Of a stretch of DNA of 64,000 nt, positions 37,028 through 47,553 are shown piece by piece; the stretch's first letter is position 1; each line of letters opens with the position of its first letter. The notes under the pieces are model-generated. The model saw only the letters and a program-made list of their open reading frames with translations, was not told where the DNA came from and ran no database searches. The DNA is taken from contig JADJNX010000002.1 of the NCBI GenBank assembly GCA_016714125.1, positions 124,001 to 188,000 of the forward strand, written 5' to 3'. The stretch comes from Ignavibacteriales bacterium. GTDB taxonomy: Bacteria > Bacteroidota > Ignavibacteria > Ignavibacteriales > Ignavibacteriaceae. The position numbers were made by a program, and so were the translations under genes.

Positions 37028-40000
37028 GTTTTGCCTCTGTTATAAGTTTTCTAAAAACACACCGGAAGACTGCATTACTGCTGTCTTCCGGCTTTTTATT
37101 TTCAATACTTGTTCTTATCTCATCTCCTCTCCCCGATTCCAACGTTAGTAAACTTGACAAAAATCAAATCGACGAAATCAGACAACAAATAAATGACAGA
37201 TTTGTAGTCGAGATAAGTGATATAGAAGAATTTCAGAATAAACTTCTAGGCAATATTACGAACTGGGGCATTGGTGCTATAACGAGAGAAACCGGTGGTG
37301 AGGACTTTTCATCAGCCGTGTACGATTCTTCAATGAATTTTATTGCCGGCTACTCACTTTTATCCGAAATTACCCCCGATGAACTTAAATCCATAAAAAA
37401 GCAGAAACTGTTTGTAAAAAGGAATGCCATTTTTTCATGGCTTTGTTCCATCAAACAGGTTAAAATAAAAAACAATCTTTGTTATTTGGTCACTGCTTCA
37501 GTTCTCGAAAAGAACTATATCCTTAAAAATCAGTACAACCTGAACGGAGCACTTTTCGACGAACTTAAAAGGAATTTAATGACGATATAGCATTTTCAGA
37601 AGGAAAAGATGACCCGGCAAATGTCCTCGTTTTTACAGATCAAAATCAACAACTGTTCTCGGTTCGTCTTTCATTCCCACAAAATCTGGTGGAGACAACA
37701 TCTATAACGGCAACATCGGCAAGGTTATTGCTCTTTTTATCTTCATTAACTCTCCTAATGTCAGCTGTCTATCTTCGCCTTATCTCATTTTGTATCCCTA
37801 TAAAAACATCTACAAACAAAAGTTTTTATTTGCCCTCGTTGGTTGTTTATCTCATCTTGTTAATTGTGATTGTGTTGGTAAGGATATTTTTGCTCGAATT
37901 CGAGGCAGGAAAACTGCTTGGTCTGGCGGTTTTTGATAACCCCGTGAATTATTCCTCACCTTTTGGATTTGGTGTCGCCAAATCACCCATAAATCTTCTG
38001 ATTACAACATTTCTTGGCGCAATGTTCGCTGTGTTTGTGGTTCATCACCACTATAAAAATCAGGCGGATAACCATGGTTCAATCTTCAGGTTGATAATCT
38101 CTATCCTTGCAGGAAGTGCAGGGTTGATTTTAGTCACCAGAGCTCTTGCTGCAATCCAACGAAGCATCGTTTACGATAGTTCACTCCGCTACTTCCTCGG
38201 TGATTCTATTATCCCCGGCAAAGATGTAACAATGATGAATATCTGTATAGTTCTTGCCTCTTTCACATTAATTGCCGTGGCAACCCTGATATTACACAGG
38301 TTGATTGAGTCTTGGATTAATCTGTTTGAAAAAATTCCGGGTGAAAAATCAAGAGAATTGAAATCACGGGTTTTAACTCCTGCGGGTTGGATTATCCCGA
38401 TGGTCACTTTTCTTCTCTTTTTTGCAGTCCAGGATAGTGAGTTAATTCCCACACTCCCCTCATTGTTATTAATCATTGTGATGTTAATCTAAGTAATTAC
38501 TTTCAGAAGAAACCGGTCATCGATAGTTCTTAATCTTTTGATTATATCACTTGCAGCTTCAGTGGCTTCGATAATTTTGTTAAGCAAGTTTAATGAAGAC
38601 CTTGAAAAGATTCACTTAAAAAGATTGCTCTTGAAATAAACCGACCCACAACCACTTTTATGAGATTTTTGGTGCAGCAGTCACTTTCGGTTGCTCTCAA
38701 ACAGCAGTTTGAAACTTCAACGGGAGAAAAAGAACTTGAGGGAATGGCTTTCAAAATCTGGTCGGGAAGTATATTAAATGGAGAAGTATTCCCATGCAAG
38801 ATCACTATTTATAAGGGAAAAGAAAAGCTTGATATTTTTTCTCCTTTTGGTATTCCGGCTTTAAACAATTTTGAAGATACCCCCGATTCCACAATTACTG
38901 ACATTAGTATCAGAGAGGAAGTAATTGCAAACGGAAGTATCATCTCCGGAGTAATTCCGGTTGCAATGAATGATTCAATCAGCTTTTTCACGGTTGTATC
39001 AATATTACGGCGGGATTTTCAAGTACCGGGAGCCGGAATCCCCGAGTTCCTGCGTCCCGATGCAAACCCCGTAAATGATATCATTGATCTTAGAAGAATG
39101 TCGATTTTTAAGTTTAATAACAACTCACCACAGGGGAATTTTGGGGAATTACAGTTACCGGAGAGAGTATTAAATTCCATTAATCAAAAGGTCTCAGATG
39201 GCCTTCACGAGGAGATGTTTAGAACTGTTGTTGATGGATCAGATGCAAGTGTCTTTTTCTCCTTTTCTCTTCTTGATGAAAGTGAACAACTCACAATCCT
39301 GATCTTAAAGGATAAGGACCCTGTAAGAATCCTTTTTAATTTTTTCAAGCTCTTTTTCCTTCATTCCATTTTTATTTTTTCGTTACTTGTAATCTTTATC
39401 CTGCTTAAAATAAAAATTATCACTTCAAATTTTTTCAGATTCAGATTTCAACTCACTGCCAGTTTTCTCGTTATATCCACCATTCCAATTCTTGCTCTTG
39501 GGATTTTTAATCGTGATAATCAATCGTCTGCAGATGAGAAAAATCGTTACCTGACACTTAAGTCGAGATCCGAAAAAGTGAAGCAGATGATCCAAAGCAA
39601 GGATTCGTCGTCTACAATTCCTCTGCCAATGGGAATTCCATTCATTCTTTTCAAAAATGGAATGGAATATAAGATTTCATCCAATGAGTTAAGGGCTCCC
39701 CTTATTCCATCACTATCAATGTTACCGGGATCGGTCTCAGGAGTTGTGTCTCTAAAAGATGTTTTCCTTGCACAGTCCATTGACAAGTATAAATACTATT
39801 CTCTCTCACGCTCCTGGGTCTCAGGAAAGGATGTTTATTCCGTTCTTGTAAACGACATCTCCGATCGGGATGAACAATCTCTCTCTATGCTCGAGTTTGA
39901 TGTTTTCCTGTTTGGTGTTTATTCCCTCGCAATTATCCTAACAACACTTTTTGCTACAGCACTTTCAGGAAGAATTTCCTCACCAATAATTAAATTGACA

Positions 40001-40798
40001 CGAGTTGCGAATTCGGTGGCGCTTGGGAATTTTGAATATGAAATTTCTTCTGAAAGTCGGGGTGAAATAGGCGAATTGATCCGTGGTTTTAGATACATGA
40101 CAGATGAGTTACGGAAAAACCAGGATGAGATTGCTCTTCTCGAACGGGAAGCTGCATGGAAAGAGATGGCAAAACAGGTCGCTCATGAAGTTAAAAACCC
40201 TTTAACTCCAATGAAACTTAGCGTGCAACATCTCCTTTCCGCTCAAAAGGATAATGCACGCGATTTACCCGTTCTAACGGAAAAAATTCTTAACTCACTG
40301 TTAAAACAGATTGAGATTCTTAATCAAACTGCTTCTGAATTTTCTAAATTCGCAAAAATGCCCGGATTCGAACCTCATAAAATTGAAATTGTTTCTCTCA
40401 TTTCGGAGGTAAAAGATCTTTATACCGGCTCGCCTACCCGATTAAATTTTTCAACTTCTTTATCTGAAGCTTTAATCAAAGGCGATGAATCCTTCTTTAA
40501 AAGATCTGTAATAAATCTCATTAGAAATGCAGTTCAGGCAGGAGCTTCCTCTGTGAACCTGTCACTCAGTCTCGTTGATAAAGAATATGAGCTGATTGTA
40601 GCTGATAACGGGAAGGGGATTTCAGCTGAAAATCGGGATAAGATTTTTGAAATTAATTTTACGACTAAAGCCACTGGTACGGGGCTTGGGCTTAAACTGA
40701 CACGAAGATTTGTCGAATCGGCAGGCGGTTCTATAGAACTTCTCGATAAAAAACCAGGTGCACATTTTAGAATTAGTTTCCCTGTTTCGAATGAATAA
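36997..40798 (+). CDS. Very large NtrY-like membrane sensor histidine kinase (two apparent frameshifts and one in-frame TAA)
   Basis: Restored to one frame this is about 1267 aa. An N-terminal helix (TALLLSSGFLFSILVLIS) and sensor region are followed by a module of several membrane helices (37720-38480), another membrane helix, a second extracytoplasmic region (38660-39320), further helices, a HAMP region (RISSPIIKLTRVANSVALG), a HisKA H-box in QVAHEVKNPLTPMKLSVQHL, and a HATPase domain with NLIRNAVQAG, DNGKGIS and GTGLGLKLTRRFV. The H-box is the NtrY form. Breaks are at A4 37567-37570 and A4 38605-38608 (each one base short), and TAA at 38490-38492. The TTG start overlaps the previous gene and is uncertain. 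No response regulator is adjacent. Confidence 0.78.
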
Positions 40799-40895
40799 CC
40801 GATTTTATGTCGGAATTTGCTGAAACTAAATTTATATCATTATTTCGTCTATTTCCAAAATTAGATAATACATCAAACATCTTGAGGATACAAGA

Positions 40896-43800
40896 ATGTC
40901 AACCCTTACAAATCAACAAAAATTAGCTTCCGGACTCGATAATCATATTCTTGTGACCGCCAATGCGGGATCAGGCAAAACCAGAGTACTCGCAGGAAGA
41001 TTTGTTGATGCTCTTCTTAATGAAAATGTTAAAGTTAATGATCTTGCTGCTATCACTTTCACCGATAAAGCGGCATCAGAATTGTATGCTAAAATACGGC
41101 TTGAACTCACCACTCTATATGACTCGACGGAAGATGTAGCCTTAAAAAACCGAATAAATTATTTAATCAAAGACCTTATCAATTCAAACATCTCGACCAT
41201 ACACTCTTTCTGTTCAGGAATTCTTAAAGAGTACGCAGTTGAAGCAGGCATCGATCCCGGTTTTACTTTAGTGGATGAAAGATCAGCAAGAGACCTTCTA
41301 AATAATTCCATCGATAAGGTTATAAACGACTCACTTGCCGATTCATCACTTAATCCAATGATTAAAAAAGTGATACGACTTTTTAAAGGGACTGGAAACT
41401 TTAAAAACGCTCAGATTGAAATGATTCGAAACCGGAAGAGGATGATGACATGGCTCAATAATTTTTCCGGGAATCCTGATTCGACAACAATCTACCAACA
41501 TAGTCTCTATAAGATCGAAGAATTTACTGCGATACTCTTCCCCACTCTTGAATTGCAGATTTCAAGACTGGAAGAATTAAACAATTTTATTCTCGAACAA
41601 TCAGATTCTCCATATGCTAAGGATGGACGGGTCTATCTTGAAAGTTATCATTCTGCGACCAGTTTCCTTGAGAGATATGCTCATCTCTCATCTTTTCTTC
41701 AAACTATCAATTCAAAAAGATGGTTCCGGACTGAGAAAAACGCAATATCTTCCTGACAAAATGGCAAAATTGCTCTCGAAGGAAGAGGTGGCTGAATATA
41801 GATCGATAAATGAAAATCTTATTAATTTTTCCATTCACCCGGTGGATTTAATCTCACTGCAGAAAATAACCTGCTTGTTCGATTCTCTGAATATTCCCAA
41901 CTTCTCTGCGAAACTTATAAGATGGTCGCAGATGAATTTAACAAAGCCAAAACGAGAATAAATTGTATCGATTTTGAAGATATGTTAATCTTCACTGCTG
42001 ACCTCTTGAGAAAAGAAACGATCAGAAAAAATGTGACCGGCAAATTCAAATACATAATGATTGATGAATACCAGGATACCAACGATCTCCAATTTGCGAT
42101 TTTTCTGCCAATTCTGGGAGATTTGTCAGCCGGGAATCTGTATGTTGTCGGGGATAAAAAACAAAGCATTTATGGATTCCGCGATGCAGACCTGAATGTT
42201 TTTAACAAAACTGCTAAAAAAATTGCCGATAACTCTGGTAGTTCTGTAATTCTTGAACATACTTTCCGCCTTTCAAAGGAACTGACTGCGTTCGTAAATC
42301 AGATTTTCCCCTCAATTTTTTCAACCTATAATCCACTTTTTGATGGATCTCAGGAACAATTTATTAACAAACGGCTACTGACAAGTGCTGTTGACTATGA
42401 GGATACAACTTTTTTTGACATTAACAAAACATACAAAAATAGTGAAATCTCCTTTCTGATAAATCGGGAAAAGAGCAAAAAACAGAGTTTGGATGATGGC
42501 GATATAAATGAAGATAAATCTTCATTATCGCCCGTGGAAAAGGAAGCAAAACTCCTGGTTTCTCACCTTGAAAGCCATTTTCAAGAAATTTGTGAAATCA
42601 ATAATCACGGTGGACAAAGACTTTCTGTTGCAATTTTGACACGGAAAAGGAAAGATTTTGTATTTCTGGAAAGCGCCCTTGCTGAAGCTAATATACCGTA
42701 TGAACTGATGGGAGGGAAAAGATTTTATCAACATCAGGTTGTTCAGGATATCTCCCTGATTTTCCAATTTATCTCTGATCCTGAGGATGATTTTTTACTC
42801 TATTCCCTCCTCAGGTCACCGTTCTTCTCCTTTTCAGACGAAGATTTGTTAATACTGTCTCAAGCGCCGGGAACTACAGTATTCTCCAAACTTGGCATTC
42901 TTGCGAGTGACGAGGGAGACCGTTTTTTAAAAGCACTTAATCTTTTAATCCACCTGAAAAGTATTTCGCTGGAAGCAAAACCTTTTGCAATAATCGATTT
43001 TATGTTGAGTAAAACTCCATACCTTTCTGTGATTCAAAACCGTCCAAACGGGAAACAATACCTTGCCAATATCCGTAAAATTCAATCACAAGCGATAGAA
43101 TTTGAGTCGTCACCCTTTAATTCAGTCTTCGACTACAACGACTATCTTGCGGGTTTGATTGCAATTGAAGAGGATGAGACACAGGCACCTCTTGCACTTG
43201 ACGAAAACAGTGTTAAAATAATGACAATTCACCAGTCGAAGGGATTGGAGTTCACAACTGTTTATCTGTTTGCAGCAGGCGATTCTGCCTTTTCAACAGC
43301 CACCCAGAGCGAAAATACCCTATCTGTTAGCAAAGACCTCGGACTGATATTTAAAGTACCTGAAACGGAAGATATTTTTTATAAAAGTAAGGAAAGTTTA
43401 CATTTTCGTTTCGCCGGATTTTGGAGGAAACAGATTGAGATTGAAGAAGCGAAAAGAGTCCTTTATGTCGCCATTACAAGGGCAGCCAATAATCTTTTTA
43501 TTTGCGGAACCGTGAAAGACGGTAAACACCGAAAAAATTCATTCCTTGAGATGGTATTTCAGTCATTAAATCTGGAATTGATCCCCGAAGATGACTTGTC
43601 TATTCAGATCACCAATATGAAAATAGCAAAAAATGAGAATGGAGCTGTAGTTGAAAATGTGGCGGAAGATTTTAATCTGGACATAAGTTTTATTTCAGAG
43701 TTTGATACCAAAGAAAAAACGTCCGACTCAAAGCAACGTTCAAAACTTCAAATAGACTTCCAAATTCATCCGGAGAGTATTCCAAAACATTACTCCGACG

Positions 43801-44636
43801 AAATTATTACCGCATCTAAATTTATCACTTTTCTTGAGTGTCCGTTTAAGTATTACCTGAACTATATCTCCGGGGTGGCAAATATATCAAACTTTGCAAA
43901 ACTCATTCCAACTGACCAACCGACAAGCACTGATGAAGAATATCTTGTGGAAGATACTTCACTCGCTATTGCAGAAGGAAACGATGCATCATCAAAAAGA
44001 AGCAGTTATGGAGCAGTAACGGGATCAATTATTCACGATTATCTCGCGAAAATGGACTCGAACCACTTCTCTGAAAAACTTCTAAAAGAGCTGGTTGAAA
44101 ATTATTTCACAATTAATATGGATATCGGGATTGACAAAAAAAATCTTATAAAAACCATTACATACAAACTTGAAAATTATTTGGCATCGGGGCCTGCTGA
44201 ACAAATTGAGAATTTCGCCACTTCACATAACGAATTCGAAATTTTTCTTCGATATGGTTCCTTTTATCTGATGGGTGTGATTGACAAGATTATTATATTA
44301 GAAGATAGAATCATCATAATTGATTATAAGACAGGCAAAAATTTAGAAGATGTGATGGAAAGATATTTGGCTCAACTCAATTTTTATGCTTTCCTCACTT
44401 CGCGAATCTACCCCAATATTAATACTTTTGAACTTCGTTTGATTTCAATTGATAATTATGATGAATCAGTTACCAGAATTATTACCCGTAATTCTGTATT
44501 CGAAACAGAAGAAAAACTTAATACTTTTGTTGATACCCTTAGATCAACCGTATCTAATTCCGGTTTTTCCAGAAATACCGGACATTGTCATAAATGTAAA
44601 TTCAGTATCCATAATAACAGATGTTTTGTACCATGA
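40896..44636 (+). CDS. AddA-like UvrD-family helicase with C-terminal nuclease (two apparent frameshifts)
   Basis: DNA end-processing helicase-nuclease of about 1246 aa for recombinational repair. Walker A is ANAGSGKTRVLAGRF, motif Ia AITFTDKAASEL, motif II IDEYQDTNDLQ, motif V MTIHQSKGLEF and motif VI VLYVAITRA. The C-terminal PD-(D/E)XK nuclease has GVIDKIII, IDYKTGKN and LAQLNFYAF. One cysteine (LECPFKYY) plus a terminal CHKC...C set suggests a 4Fe-4S clasp of the AddB/Cas4 type. Breaks are at A5 41736-41740 (one extra) and A4 41873-41876 (one missing); together they keep the total in register. No addB or recBCD partner is nearby. The stop overlaps the amidase start (ATGA). Confidence 0.86.
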
Positions 44637-45754
44637 ATAACCTAATAAGCTGCCCTCATAAGTTGTATTCCCCATTCAGGAACTGTTCTTCGAGAATTTT
44701 GAAGCAAGCTTTAACTTCAGTCATCTTATTGTTGATTGGTTCATTTCTCTCGGGATGCACAACAATCGCTCCTGACACTTCTTCCTCCTGCAAATTATTC
44801 GATGTCCCACCCGAATTAACCAGTGATGCTTTGAGAGATTCTGCAATTTCCCTCTTCTCACCTGCACTAAAGGGAAAAAAATTCTATATAGATCCGGGCC
44901 ACGGTGGTGACGACAGAAAGAACAAAAGTCCCAACGGACTGGTAATTGAGGCTGATATCAACCTTAAAGTCTCACTTTATCTTCGTGATTTTTTGCTTAA
45001 ATCGGGCGCAACCGTTTATATGTCTCGAGATAAAGATAAGACAGTGGAACTCAAAGAAAGAACCAATTTGGCAAATCAGACTGATGCAGAGTTTTTTATC
45101 TCAGTGCATCATAATGCTCCAGGGAAACCATCTGACCGTTTTACAAACTATGCCTCGACTTATTATCACGCTACAGAGGAGGAATATGAACACCATCCTT
45201 CAAACCGTGACCTTGCGAGATATATAAACAGAGATTTGGCATTTAACACCGGAACTCCCGCCGGGCTTGCTTCATTTGACGGCACCATTTCTGATTATCT
45301 GATATATCCCGGAGACGGCTTCTCTGTATTACGGAATATTAATATCCCTGCAGTGCTTGTCGAGTGTACATTTTTTACCAACCTTAATGAAGAACAACGA
45401 TTAGCCGATACTATGTATAACATGACCGAAGCATGGGGAATATATAAAGGCATTGGCAAATACTTTCGAGCAAATCCTCCGACTATATCACTTAAGAACA
45501 AAACAATTAAAAAAGGAAATCTTCAGTTAAAACTTGAGATTAATTCGAAACAACCCGTTTTGTTGCACACTATCAAAATCTTTAATAATAAAACCCTTTT
45601 ATCGGATGGTAAATTTTCACTCGATAAAAATATTTTGACTGTCGATCTCGACGATGCCTTCAAAAGAGAGACTGAAGTAAAAGTCATTTTTTCAAACAAG
45701 GCAGGCCTAAGTAATTTGCCATTTAAACTTCTTCTAACTCCCGAAGTAAACTAA
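44633..45754 (+). CDS. N-acetylmuramoyl-L-alanine amidase (Amidase_3), lipoprotein
   Basis: Zinc amidase that cleaves the stem peptide from peptidoglycan. The ATG at 44633 overlaps the helicase stop as ATGA. A signal segment with lipobox (IGSFLSGC) indicates a lipid-anchored protein. The Amidase_3 domain has the first zinc ligand in FYIDPGHGGDD, a Glu ligand in NGLVIEADINLKVSLYL, and ISVHHNAPGK. The last catalytic Glu is in VPAVLVECTFF-type context (PAVLVECTFFTN). A C-terminal beta domain of about 90 residues (from LKNKTIKKGNLQLK) is unrecognised. It is placed between the helicase and SpmAB-like genes. Confidence 0.88.
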   Translation: MNNLISCPHKLYSPFRNCSSRILKQALTSVILLLIGSFLSGCTTIAPDTSSSCKLFDVPPELTSDALRDSAISLFSPALKGKKFYIDPGHGGDDRKNKSPNGLVIEADINLKVSLYLRDFLLKSGATVYMSRDKDKTVELKERTNLANQTDAEFFISVHHNAPGKPSDRFTNYASTYYHATEEEYEHHPSNRDLARYINRDLAFNTGTPAGLASFDGTISDYLIYPGDGFSVLRNINIPAVLVECTFFTNLNEEQRLADTMYNMTEAWGIYKGIGKYFRANPPTISLKNKTIKKGNLQLKLEINSKQPVLLHTIKIFNNKTLLSDGKFSLDKNILTVDLDDAFKRETEVKVIFSNKAGLSNLPFKLLLTPEVN

Positions 45755-45767
45755 AAGGATATAACCT

Positions 45768-47375
45768 ATGCTCAACTATATCTGGGCTGTTCTAATTTTT
45801 CTCGGATTTATTTCTGCTGTGTTCTACGATTCAGTTGATACGGCTACTTCCAAATACAGAAACGGCACTCCAATTGAATGTGTTGTCTCGTTGGATTCGA
45901 ACAAAACATCTCAGCAAAAATTGGAAGTGTTACTTGATTCCAATACTTTGTCTAAACATTTTGGAACAAAGATATCTTCCAGTATCAAAGGGGAAATACT
46001 TCTCACGCCTGAAATGTTAAAAAAGGAAACAAGCATTCTTTTTATAATCCCTGACGAAACAGACGGGATTGTTAAAGAAATTGCCAAATCGTCAGGAAAA
46101 GAAAAAGATATAACAGCTACTGCACTAATTAAGAAGTTAAACAATGGAAAATATGGGGTAACTGTCACTCTTGAATCTGTTACATTAAAGAAAATCAAGG
46201 AACTTACCAATGCAGCAATTAGCTACGCGGGAACTGCTGTGGAAATAGCACTCGGCCTGGTAGGAATCATGGCTCTGTGGCTTGGAATAATGAAGATTGC
46301 AGAAGCTGCCGGGGTCATCAATTATATTGCAATGGCTTTAAAACCGGTTACTAAAAGATTGTTTCCCGAAGTACCTCATGATCACCCCGCTATCGGGTCT
46401 ATCATCATGAATGTCTCAGCAAATTTTCTGGGCCTGTCGAATGCAGCGACACCGTTTGGACTAAAAGCGATGGAAGAGCTTGACAAGCTAAATCCGGAAA
46501 AAGGCACCGCTACTAACGCAATGTGTACCTTTTTGGCAATTAATACGGCCGGTATGACCCTCATTCCCGCAACCGCGATTGCAATAAGGGCCGCCGCCGG
46601 CAGTACTCAGCCTGCAGTTATTATCGGTACTTCCCTGTTTGCATCTGCCTGTGCCACGACTGCAGGATTGATAGCGGTCAAAACACTTGAAAAATTTTCG
46701 CTCAACAGAGAAGAAGGATTAAAATTCCTTAAAGCAGTCGGAAAGAAAGCCGTTTTTGTAGTTCCTGCTCTTGCATTGATTATCTATCTTTTTGTTTCCG
46801 GAATTTTGAATTTTTCATCTCTTGGTATAGACACGGGGTCATTAAAATCAGTTATTGATATATTTTCGGCTTTAGCAATTCCATTGATTATTTTTACATT
46901 TGTTTTGATGGGTTTGATCAAAAAAGTAAAGGTATATGAAACTTTTATCGAAGGGGCAAAGGACGGATTTAATGTAGCTTTAAAAATAATCCCGTACCTG
47001 GTCGCGATGCTGGTCGCGATTGGAATTTTCAGAGCGAGTGGAGGAATGGATATCCTAGTCTGGAGTCTTTCACCAATCACAAATCTTGTTGGAATGCCTG
47101 CAGAAGCTCTTCCAATGGCGTTGATGAGACCTCTTTCAGGTAGTGGTTCCATTGCAATTATGACTGAGATAATCAAAACTCATGGTCCCGACTCCTTACT
47201 CGGATTGATGGTCTCCACATTTTTTGGAAGTACAGAAACAACATTTTATGTACTGGCAGTCTATTTTGGGTCAGTAAGTGTTAAAAGAACCCGACATGCT
47301 CTTCCTGCCGGCCTGATAGCAGATGTCGTTGGACTTCTCGCAGCAGTGTTTATTGTCAGACTGTTATTTGGTTGA
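45768..47375 (+). CDS. SpmA-SpmB-like fused membrane protein (nucleoside-recognition/Gate domains)
   Basis: A 535-aa polytopic membrane protein. After an N-terminal helix and an extracytoplasmic insert of about 120 residues, it has two Gate-type modules: the first with IIMNVSANFLGLSNAATPFG and NAMCTFLAINTAGMTLIPAT, the second with AMLVAIGIFRASGGMD and RPLSGSGSIAIM followed by STFFGSTETTFYVLAVYFG. In spore formers these halves are separate proteins (SpmA, SpmB). In non-sporulating bacteria such fusions are common and of unknown transport function. It starts 13 bases after the amidase gene, so the two are probably co-transcribed. Confidence 0.85.
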   Translation: MLNYIWAVLIFLGFISAVFYDSVDTATSKYRNGTPIECVVSLDSNKTSQQKLEVLLDSNTLSKHFGTKISSSIKGEILLTPEMLKKETSILFIIPDETDGIVKEIAKSSGKEKDITATALIKKLNNGKYGVTVTLESVTLKKIKELTNAAISYAGTAVEIALGLVGIMALWLGIMKIAEAAGVINYIAMALKPVTKRLFPEVPHDHPAIGSIIMNVSANFLGLSNAATPFGLKAMEELDKLNPEKGTATNAMCTFLAINTAGMTLIPATAIAIRAAAGSTQPAVIIGTSLFASACATTAGLIAVKTLEKFSLNREEGLKFLKAVGKKAVFVVPALALIIYLFVSGILNFSSLGIDTGSLKSVIDIFSALAIPLIIFTFVLMGLIKKVKVYETFIEGAKDGFNVALKIIPYLVAMLVAIGIFRASGGMDILVWSLSPITNLVGMPAEALPMALMRPLSGSGSIAIMTEIIKTHGPDSLLGLMVSTFFGSTETTFYVLAVYFGSVSVKRTRHALPAGLIADVVGLLAAVFIVRLLFG

Positions 47376-47500
47376 TTATTTTGGTGAGTTCATGTATTGA
47401 GAACTGATTTTACCAGTGAGAACTAAAGCAGAATCGGTTTTATCCGTAGTAACTGGTTCATCACCGTTCTATAACTCACATTTCAGATCGATTTAAAACA

Positions 47501-47536
47501 GAAACGGCTGTCCAATTATTGGACAGCCGTTTTTTA
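47501..47536. terminator. Terminator between convergent genes
   Basis: AACGGCTGTCC (47503-47513) pairs perfectly over 11 bp with GGACAGCCGTT (47521-47531), followed by T6 on the plus strand. The minus-strand side also has T residues, so it may serve the OmpA gene as well. Confidence 0.88.
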
Positions 47537-47553
47537 ATTCTTGTAAGATTTGT

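Noticed and set aside
41614..41961. Independent 115-aa gene inside the helicase
   Set aside because: Its second half is the true helicase frame between two homopolymer errors; its first half is out of frame.
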